Shown: one piece after another, positions 33,895 to 42,256 of the stretch
Numbering within the stretch: position 1 is the first letter of the stretch
How the letters are laid out: the number at the start of each line of letters is the position of its first letter
Position numbers and translations under genes: made by a program
The notes under the pieces: model-generated
Seen by the model: only the letters and a program-made list of their open reading frames with translations
What the model was told of the DNA's origin: nothing
The model's database searches: none
DNA from: Desarmillaria ectypa
Lineage: Eukaryota > Basidiomycota > Agaricomycetes > Agaricales > Physalacriaceae
DNA: 64,000 bases
Assembly (NCBI GenBank): GCA_030407005.1
Contig: JAUDYN010000004.1
Span: 3,658,001 to 3,722,000 of the forward strand
Direction: 5' to 3'

Positions 33895-34148
33895 ATGAAG
33901 TTTATATTCGCATTCTTATTGGTGCTCGGCGCATCCGTGACCACGCAAGCATTATACCTTGATACTAGTGAGTTACCTTTACTATATTCGCTTCCTCCTG
34001 TTTTGCTGATCATTCTCGCAGATGTCCAAGCCCGTAAGGCCCTTCCTACTTCAAGATGCACCAAACTGACTTGCATCCAGCTTCACGGCGTGCGTTCCTA
34101 GCTGCAGAGGTAGAGCCCTCGAAAGAAGACGTCAAAAGATCGGACTGA
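33895..34148 (+). CDS. Small secreted peptide 1 (50 residues, three exons)
   Basis: Exons 33895-33967, 34022-34033 and 34081-34148, with introns GTGAGT..CGCAG and GTAAGG..CCAG; the middle exon is only 12 bases. The product has a signal peptide (MKFIFAFLLVLGASVTTQA), a short spacer, then a dibasic site (SRR) followed by AFLAAEVEPSKEDVKR and SD. It is paralogous to the 35.3 kb peptide: exon 1 is 73 bases in both, both introns are in phase 1, the signal peptides match in form, and both have F-L-A-x-E-x-E-P after a dibasic site. No cysteines remain in the mature part. The family is not one I recognise; Kex2-type processing to a short acidic peptide is inferred. Confidence 0.65.
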
Positions 34149-35300
34149 TGCACGCCAGTGAGCGAGGCAGATGAAATGTGTAAATCGACCTACTGAAAAT
34201 CTTCCAAAGGCGTTGTGAGGGTGCGGAGACATATACCTGTACGACAGAAGGAGCATTTAGATATTCAATAATAAACATGTACCAATATGATATTCAGCTG
34301 GCAATTGAGATAAGAAATCAAAAAAAGCTGAATTAAAATGTTACGGGAGCATGATGGTATTAATCAAGGGAAGGCGTGCCCTCCAGAGAAGGAGTTCTGC
34401 AAGTGCCTAGCCTCAGGAGCGAGAAGGTTACACATCACATGGAAGCTCAAGGACGCATCCGACGTATGCGATAGTGCCCGTCGGTCCGTACTTTCAGGCC
34501 TTCGGCTTGACATTTTTACTCTTCTACGGTCAATGCGATCCATCATGGGAGGAATAAGAAACTCTCAGATGGTGGCCAGCCACAAGTACGACAGACCGAC
34601 CAGAAAAAAGGAACAAGGCTGAGATACGGGTGAGATAACACCGCGGGACTGCCTGGACTCCGCACTGCGGTTGGTCATGCGTGGCGCAAGCTTCTCTGCC
34701 AGTCTGACGACAAATATTCCCAGACGTCCGCAAGAATGCTAAGCGCAAAGAATAAGATATGACAATATGAAGAATTCCCGCTGCGTGCACGGATAAACTA
34801 ACGGGCAATATGGACGTAGAGGGACGTGCTCCGCTCGTGTCACGGAGACATGCAGAACTGAAAACCAAAGATCAAACTCTACGGACGCCTCTTGAGTTCA
34901 TACCTCGGGTACGTATCAATCAGATACGCGTCGATGTATATTGACGCGTCGCGAAGCCTCCAATCCGCGGACCATGTATGGCTACAGTGCTTCCAAGATC
35001 AAGACCAGAGTTAGCTCCTGATGGAGTTAACAACACACCGCCCCGTGTCCCTGCATTCTCCAACGGGGCTCTCGGGAAAATGGCGTTATCTCTTTCTTAT
35101 TAGATCAGATAAAGTTTACGTCGGAACCATGCGGTGCAGACACCGACACCGAACTATGTTTGCCGCGATCCATCTGTGTGAAGGGTGATGGTCCGCTCTA
35201 TTGATACATAAGTCAGTTGCCATCTAATGATGAATATGCACGAGTGAACCAGGCTGGCTAGAAATTCGAGAAATAGAAGCACCGGCCCGGGTACCAGCAA
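34149..35300. other. Intergenic stretch between the two peptide genes
   Basis: Open frames at 34338-34622 (plus) and 34530-34868 (minus) show no domain. The stretch is presumably regulatory or left from a duplication of the peptide gene. Confidence 0.45.
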
Positions 35301-35308
35301 TATAAAAG
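35301..35308 (+). promoter_or_regulatory. TATA box of secreted peptide 2
   Basis: TATAAAAG is 30 bases before the ATG at 35338, implying a very short leader and a strong core promoter. Confidence 0.55.
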
Positions 35309-35337
35309 ATCCTACTGCTCACAGACGTGTCCTCAAG

Positions 35338-35641
35338 ATGAAATATATCTTTGCCTTATTGTTTGTGCTTTGCGCTTTCGCAACGACCCAAGCGTTGGTT
35401 GTCGGTCGTGGTTCGTCATCCCGACGCTCACCTCGTTGCGCTGCGTTGAACGTTCCACAGATGCGACCACTCCCGCTATAGTCGCTCGCGAAATAGCTGG
35501 CGCATCATATATTCGTACGTCTGTCCTTCTGCGGTGCTTCTAAGTGCGTTCAAATGGATCACAGGTGCCAATACCGATATTGGGAAACGTAAATTCCTGG
35601 CCAGCGAGCCAGAACCTGTCCAGGATGACAATGTGAATTAG
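35338..35641 (+). CDS. Small secreted peptide 2 (67 residues, three exons)
   Basis: Exons 35338-35410, 35461-35514 and 35565-35641; introns begin GTTCGT and GTACGT and end CACAG in both cases. The signal peptide is MKYIFALLFVLCAFATTQA. The middle exon (54 bases, against 12 in the paralogue) adds TTPAIVAREIAGASYI with an aromatic Tyr-Ile pair. After GKR comes KFLASEPEPVQDDNVN, which parallels AFLAAEVEP of peptide 1. The dibasic KR suggests Kex2 cleavage in the Golgi, releasing an N-terminal and a C-terminal piece. The only cysteine is inside the signal peptide. Function unknown; signalling peptide, effector-like peptide or RiPP precursor are all possible. Confidence 0.65.
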
Positions 35642-36866
35642 TGAATGTTGCAGAACGCTATTTATCCTACCTGACATACTATATGGTACGTCGGTCCGAA
35701 AAAATTGGGTATATCGAACCACAGTGCCTATCATTCACTGAACAGCATTCCTCACGGCATCGATGTATGACATAGTAGATGGCTATATGAATAATAGTTG
35801 AGCTGTGAAATCTTGGCTGAGAGGACACATACATCTTGAAAATACCGATAACGGTTCAACTCGAAAAGGTTCTATGACTGAAATATTTGTGAGATGCTAT
35901 CGGTCATCGTCTCCGGGTCAAGAAGTATTGGTAGCAAGAACTGGTAAGATCCAAAATCTGTACAGACTATCTCTTGATTGCTACGTGGCTTCTCCGGATT
36001 CGTATTTCTAAAGCTACCATTTTGAAGCACTGTTGTGGTTTTCAGACGGCAGGCGATGATTATCTTGAGAACAAGCTATGAATAAGCCGAATCACCGCGA
36101 AGCTGATCAACGGAGCTGACCCTCCGGTTAAGTGCATTGGCGACGTGTCAGGACGATCACTCGCAGGTACCAGCAATTGTGCCCAGCGATGGATGGGGGC
36201 TGGCTTGAAGTTTCTTGATGTGTCCTTTTTTGGCAGGGCTCCCGGGCAGCGATCGGTTGATGTGTCCAATGTAACACATCGAATCTGGATGGAATCATCA
36301 GCAAATACCTTTGTTAGAGAAGAAGTCGATACTTGTTATGTCCCCCTTGTATACTAACAGTTTCGAACTGCCATTACTGAGTGATACCGAGCTGTGGCTT
36401 TCAATAGGCCTCCAGGTCAGCCATCCTTCTCAATGATTTGCACTGATCAGTCAGGAAATTTCCGGTTTATCCACGCAGAGAAAAGAAAAGCTTACATTCC
36501 TTGGTGCTGACGTGGGGAAAGATGAGAGTCAGAGTCCGATAGGAGCTTCGGCCCGACGGCCTTCCAAATCTAGTTTTTGGCTTTTTGCAGAACAAAGGGC
36601 TCGAGTTCCGTTTCTGCGACGATCCTCAGTCTTTGTTCTTGAAATGACCATGGGCCCGTGTCTTCAGAACGTCTGAGGGTATAAGAAGCTAGTTAACGGG
36701 ACCGTAGACCCTGAGGGCGAACAAGGAAAATCGTTTCTCTCCCTCTCTCGCACATCGCCCGTGCTTGCTATAGCTGTGAGCTGTAGCATATTGTCAAGGT
36801 CTTCTACAGATGTATGTCTTTCTGATCCCTTTAAAGTGTCTCGCTGACCTCCGACGAGACTCGAGA
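35642..36866. other. Intergenic stretch, no supported gene
   Basis: Short frames only. I looked for a third peptide copy (signal peptide of the MK-[FY]-IFA type) on both strands and did not find one. Confidence 0.45.
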
Positions 36867-37325
36867 ATGGCGGCAACTTCGGTTGCTGTCAAAGTCGAAG
36901 ACATCACTCCACCTCGCAAGAAACCCCACTGCAGGATATGCGGTATGCCTATGCAGGGCCACCGCCGTGAACCCATTCATGGTACAATCGTATGTCCTTC
37001 TGGAGATCTGGAATATGCAGCCTCCTCGCTTCCAACTGTCAAGGAGGAGGAAGACGTCAAACCCCTTGTTAGACGTACTCCGAATGCGCGAAGGAGAAAG
37101 AGTCGCGCCAAGTCTACTCCCGGGCCAGAGATCTACAAGTCCTATTCCTTCACCAAGGAAGACGTAGCGGGGAGCTTGAGAATGCCGGGGACCATCGCTC
37201 CCGACAACGAGCTCATGCATGCCCCTCCCCGAATGGTTACTTGGTGCCAGCTTGGTTTTGTCGGATTCATGGGTGGCGCATCGTTTTTCTTGCTGTTTTA
37301 TATGATACTTGCGTTTACCGATTGA
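36867..37325 (+). CDS. Small tail-anchored protein with a CxxC motif
   Basis: Intronless, start at 36867 (MAATSVAVKVEDITPPRKKP). Residues 21-45 hold HCRICGMPMQGHRREPIHG followed by a cysteine in IVCPSG, a possible small zinc-binding knuckle (C-x2-C..H..C). A Lys/Arg-rich stretch follows, and the C-terminus is one membrane helix (GFMGGASFFLLFYMILAF) ending two residues before the stop, which is the arrangement of a tail-anchored protein. I do not recognise the family; codon use and conserved-looking motifs support it as a real gene. About 153 residues. Confidence 0.65.
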   Translation: MAATSVAVKVEDITPPRKKPHCRICGMPMQGHRREPIHGTIVCPSGDLEYAASSLPTVKEEEDVKPLVRRTPNARRRKSRAKSTPGPEIYKSYSFTKEDVAGSLRMPGTIAPDNELMHAPPRMVTWCQLGFVGFMGGASFFLLFYMILAFTD

Positions 37326-37885
37326 TGAGCGCTAGGCATGAGAAGAAAACCCAAAGAAAAGCTTGAATGATTTACTTGTACCACTATCGTCATTTTCCTT
37401 TCCATCTTCGCTCCGTTCAGTTATACATGTTTTCGAAATGCTGTCTTGTTATATAAGGATTGATTTGATCATCCTTCGTTCGGTATGCCTTGGAACACTT
37501 ACTACAACTCTTGGTGGCTGCTCACAGTAGTCCAACTCCTTCAAGCGTGATGTTCCGTGCCTGCGTTCGTATAATAGTACGAGATGACTTCTTGTTTCAC
37601 CTCGGTGCAGACAATGTTTAGTCTCTGAAATAACTAGTACGCTGTGTCCGGATATACTTTTGCTTTCGTGGCTCACTCCACTGATATGGGGCGGCCCTAC
37701 GGAGCGAACGGTAAACTCGTCCTCACCAAAAGTTTGATAACTGACCATAGGATAGCGCACATGCTATGACGTGCCACTTGAACCTGCTAAATAAATACGT
37801 TTGGTATATCTTGTACGTCAATCCTGTTTTACACCCTGATAATACAGTAAAATATAAAGAGAAAAAAAGACCAAATCAACCAAAC
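37326..37885. other. Intergenic stretch between convergent genes
   Basis: Holds the 3' flanks of the tail-anchored protein gene and the TMEM184-like gene. No coding evidence. Confidence 0.5.
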
Positions 37886-40194
37886 TCAGGCCCACGGGTT
37901 ATCATCACCCAAATGCTCTATCAATAGCCGTGTGTGAGGCGGGGGAGTCTCAGCCCTGGCAATGACACCTTCTGCTTCATGCACAGGCGAGAACGTCTCC
38001 TCCCGCCACGGAGTCTCCCGCTCTCCTTCGTCCCCAACCTCGACAAGTATCTCTTCCACAGCATGTATACGAGTGTCTGGTTCCTGTGATCCCCTACCCC
38101 GCACTTCCACTTCCATCTCTCCCTCGGTCTGCCGCCCCTCATCATCATGCTTGACAGACCCTCGCCTGTACAGCCTGCGGAGAGGCGAGCGAATCGCAGG
38201 TTCACCCTTCCGACGTTCCCACATTGCATCCTTGTCCTCCACAATCAGATCCACAGCATCCGACGGCAGCACAGGAGATTCATGAGTCTGCGCTGGACTC
38301 TTCGTGAGTAACGAAGATAACCGCGACCGCCTCCCGGGGCCGATGCTACTCTCTGCAGACGACGGGCCTGGCGAAGAAGATGGCGAGGGGTCATGTTTTT
38401 TTGACCATCTCATCTTGACATCCATTGCCTCTGGAACGTTGTCTTGCTCAAAGTTGATCACTTTAGCGTCGCTATGAAGGTCTGTCTTCTTCTGCATAGT
38501 CGTTCCAACAGCTCCATAACCGCGCCACGCAGGACCGTCCCGGCGTTCCATGACGGCCCGTCCTTTCGCCCCTCGAATAGGCGAAAACCACGCTCCCCGC
38601 TCGTCTCTCAACACCCTTTCCTCCAAATCCCATATAACCGCACGTGCATCCTCCGAACTTGCATCGATGACAGGATAATTGTAATCTCCAAACAAATATT
38701 TCCGACTGTGTTCGAATAGTTCCTCATCGCCTTTGTCGAGGTCACCGAATGCCAAGTCGTAGTCATCCTCTGCATGCGGCTGCTGGTCCCACACGTCATA
38801 ATCACGCTCTGCCTCTAGATCTGGCGCGTCGTGTACTACGTCATCAGCGTCTCCCTGTAACAATGGCGCGTGTACGCTCTCTCCTTGATCCGCTCCCGCT
38901 ATACGCGTGATTACGCGGTTGACACCCCGCTCGAAGCGTCCTGGAGGTAGAGTATCGGGAGCAGTCTTCGGAAGCCAGTACTTCTGCTTCCCGCCTTTGC
39001 TATATCTCAACCCCGCCCGTATGCGCTTGTCTCGCCCAGCGCCCTGGTGCATGAAACCTTCCGAGGGTTCGAACTCGCGATAGTCCATTCCCTCACCACG
39101 GAGGGTCGCCTTGGAGTCCTCGACGACGTCGAGAAAACTGAATGCATCGCGAAAGGCGTATGATACTTTCATGCGAGCGACAAACAATTTGTCCTTGTCG
39201 ATGAAGTCGGTATAGGAGAACGCAAACATGTGAGCGATCGCGAAGAGTGGCATTTCCATGCATATGAGGGTGTCAGTGAGACCCAGTGAAATACTTTCGC
39301 TATCGGTGTAAGGTCCTAGCTTGGTGATAGTACCAGCCGCAACCAATATCGAGATGAGTAGAGACTGCCAGAAAGAGAAGAACAAAATTCCCTTTACGCA
39401 AAGGAACTTGGGGACGGGGCGGAAAGGCTTCAGATCATCATTGACCACTATCCAAAACATGGCCAGACAATACAAGCTCAGACAAATGCTGATGTTGTAG
39501 ATGATACTGACGTAGAGATATCCCGAGTTGGCACGGAGGTCACCTTCGTTGAAAGCACCACATGCCTTGAGAATCACAGTAGCAAGCGCAAGGACCGGCT
39601 TGACCTGTACGTACTCTGCACGCAGCATTTCAGTTTAGTACAAATCATGGAGATGACACGCACGCAAAATTCCTCGCTTGAGGAACAGAAACGTATAAGG
39701 ATCACTGACATCCAGCTCTTGCTTGAAGAAATTGATAGGAAAGGGTGGCACTTTTGGGGGTCGTCCGTGAAGTAGGATGAGGAGAGAACGTTCCCCGCCC
39801 AAATATGAGAGTAGTAATTGGAAAAAGCAATAGATGACAAAGGCCTGTATACAGATGAGTATGGTGTTACGGCAGAAAGTGTGAACACTACGCACCTCGT
39901 ATATATCCCTCACAGCATCAATGAATACGGCCGCTTCGAGCGAAAAGAGAGATATGAACGAGGAAACGCCATAGATTGGCACCATGATCATGATTCGTAC
40001 GACCATCCTATTGCATTGGTCAGTAAGCACCTTGAATGAGATCTGCCAGCAGCGTACCTCTGTAAAACAGGCCTTCTATAGTTCTTCAACTGTAGATATA
40101 TAGACATTGCTGAAACCAAAACAGCAATGACGGTAGAAACTCCGGCAACGGCAAGCACCGGGGTGGGTAGCCTCGAGCCTGCACCTCCAGGCAT
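37886..40194 (-). CDS. TMEM184/DUF300 (organic solute transporter Ostalpha) family protein
   Basis: Start at 40194 (MPGGAGSRLPTPVLAVAGVS). Multi-pass N-terminal part: VVRIMIMVPIYGVSSFISLF, an intron, AFVIYCFFQLLLSYLGGERS, DPYTFLFLKRGIL, VKPVLALATVILKACGAF, IYNISICLSLYCLAMFWIVV, KGILFFSFWQSLLISILVAA and AHMFAFSYTDFID. These are the hallmark segments of the family. A long hydrophilic tail of more than 300 residues follows, with acidic stretches and Ser/Pro-rich parts, ending at 37886. Related proteins sit in the vacuolar or plasma membrane; plant members (LAZ1) and yeast relatives have been linked to membrane trafficking. The extended tail is longer than in animal TMEM184. Four introns in the membrane part. 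Confidence 0.9.
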
Positions 40195-40343
40195 TATCGT
40201 TGCTGGTCGTAAGGTGTCGTGACGGTGACTTGTGGAAAGGGTCGCAAGCCGCAGCGACTGCGATGATGCAAAACTTTGAATATGTAAGCGATCAAAAGTT
40301 GGCGGGCCGCCACGTGCGCGCGAATAATCTCCTCGAAAGTCTT

Positions 40344-40367
40344 AGTCTGAGCCTGAGTCTGAGTCTG
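40344..40367. repeat. Short tandem repeat of a 6-base unit
   Basis: AGTCTGAGCCTGAGTCTGAG continues with a further TCTG, four near-identical hexamers in the promoter region of the TMEM184-like gene. It could be variable in length between strains. Confidence 0.6.
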
Positions 40368-40606
40368 GAGTAGGCTTTAAGTAGCGTTGGGTCGCCAGCT
40401 TAGCCTTACTGTTCTTCATACGACGTCTACTCAATGGCCAAATGTAAAGTAACTCGGTGACAGCCAAATCCGAACAAGTGCTTGGTAATTACAGTGTACA
40501 CATGCTTCGTACTAGGTGAAATTTTGTAGTTGTACATAATGTGGAATTCGAGTCTCGTAGATCATGACGGCCAACGGTATTCTCCTGGCGCAGTGGCTCA
40601 GTCATC

Positions 40607-41166
40607 CTAGTCTACGGCCTTCCGCTTCCCCTTATTTAAAGATGGAGATGGCGGCGGCTGCATGTCTTCTTCCTCAAATGTCGGCGGCTGGTTGAACGTT
40701 ACAGGTTGCAGATCGCCTACCAGATGAAAGTGGGAAAATGATTATATTGCAGGGTAAAGAACTATACATAACAGCACTAAGTGAACGCTTACCAGTCGCT
40801 TCGTCACGAAATTGGAAGTATAGTATCTCCCAATTCAGAATACCACAGTCCTTGATCGCCTTCGAGTGGTCCAGTATCTCGTATTGAGGAATTGGCCCCG
40901 CTGCTTCTCTCCCTCTCAAGAGTTTGCAAAGCTCAAAGTCATCAACACCCACGACTTTGGGAACATCATTCAGATTTACATCGGACAGAAGCGCAGAGAG
41001 GGCCTCTTCTTTGATTTCCTGCACCGTCGACGTCGGCATTCGCGTCAAGAAGATGGTCATTTTGTGCGATCGCAGGAGGAGCTGGTAGACTTTTGGTGGC
41101 TGCTTTGGTGGCTATGAAATCTTTTGAGAACGCGTGAATCGAGGACAGCAGACTATAGCGCACCAT
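40607..41166 (-). CDS. Ubiquitin-like small protein, intron directly after the start codon
   Basis: The ATG at 41166-41164 is followed at once by a 52-base intron (GTGCGC..CATAG, 41163-41112). The joined frame reads MPPKQPPKVYQLLLRSHKMT and TIFLTRMPTSTVQEIKEEAL, the pattern of a ubiquitin-like N-terminal hairpin and helix; the helix is followed by VPKVVGVDDFELCKLLRG and DCGILNWEILYFQFRDEA. A second intron near 40880-40792 leads to a proline-rich tail with LNKGKRKAVD, ending at 40607. Without the intron-after-ATG model the conserved-looking VYQLLLRSHK would be left out. It is divergent from NDUFA8, sharing 117 bases. A conserved fungal family of unknown function is likely; the fold is inferred. 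Confidence 0.75.
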
Positions 41167-41283
41167 GATTACGCGGCAGTGAGGGAAGGACGCGAAAGTT
41201 CCTTTCAATTTGGAGACAGCGATTGGCTGACGGCGATTTCAGACTCCGCGCCTGTTATATCCGACAGTTCACCATCAACGGCG

Positions 41284-41944
41284 ATGAGCTCAACGGCGCA
41301 GAGTCAACTCATAGATGCACAGACAACTGCAACTCCAAAGGTAGAAGAAATTGGCGCTACCAGTGGGCCTCTGAAAAGCGCGGCTTTTTTCATCGGGGCT
41401 CATTGCAAGGAGTACAATGGTATGTACTCGACTCGTCCGGCTTGTCTACGTATCTAAGTACTTGGGTCTGCTCCTCTGCAGAGGATTTCATGCTATGTAA
41501 GGCGGAGAACAGGGACCCAGCTCATTGCTTGAAGGAGGGAAGGAGAGTGACGAGATGTGCCGCTGACCTGTGCGTGTCTTTGCCGTTGCCTCACTGGATC
41601 GACCGACTAATGCAAACTAGGCTCACAAAAATGCGAGAGAACTGTGCGAAGCAATTTGAGACTCACTGGAACTGCCTGGAGCGAAATAACCAGGTTCAGC
41701 TTCTGTATTCTGGCCTATTGGACCATATTAACGAACACTCAGGAATACTACATGTGTCGCAAACCTGAACGAGCACTGAACGCTTGCATGTTTGAGAAGC
41801 TGGTCTGTCCATTATTCTTTGTGTGTCACCGAGTGCTTTAACTTGTATCTGTAGGGCTTGCTCAAGACCATTCCCGGAACGCCAGATGGCAAGAAGCCGA
41901 TACACGAAGTAGAAAATCCCGTTTATACGGGCGTTCAAAAGTGA
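41284..41944 (+). CDS. Complex I accessory subunit NDUFA8 (19-21 kDa, CHCH domain)
   Basis: NDUFA8/PGIV is an intermembrane-space accessory subunit of NADH:ubiquinone oxidoreductase, imported by the Mia40 disulfide relay. Start at 41284 (MSSTAQSQLIDAQTTATPKV), then EEIGATSGPLKSAAFFIGAH with CKEYN joined over an intron to EDFMLCKAENRDPAHCLKEG, then RVTRCAADLLTKM and HWNCLERNNQ, and after a further intron EYYMCRKPERALNACMFEKL, ending GVQK at 41944. The four Cx9C-type cysteine pairs are in place. Introns are at about 41418-41481, 41571-41622, 41692-41746 and 41803-41854. An in-frame ATG upstream at 41134 exists, but the shorter start fits the family. Confidence 0.92.
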
Positions 41945-42256
41945 CGGCATCCATACCTGCGTAGATGGTGTATAACATTATATTCAAACTTCAAACAATG
42001 GTCCATTTAATACAACGCCAAGTTGCCGACTTGTGTCCGTCCGTGGAGATACTTGCATCAACAGTTCGGCCCCTTCCTCCTCCTCGAAGCTCCTGTGCGT
42101 TTAAGTTGTCCTTCAGATATTGCAAGAAATCATCGCATCGTCATTATTCAATGAATGATATACAATACTATAAAAGAGTTATTCATAAAAAATAGTACAT
42201 CAAGTCATGGTATACGTATGATCGTCCCAACACCGGAGGGAAAGTCATCGACAATC

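Noticed and set aside
35805..36011. Possible third secreted peptide
   Set aside because: The frame starting MKSWLRGHIH has no signal peptide and lacks the dibasic F-L-A-x-E motif.
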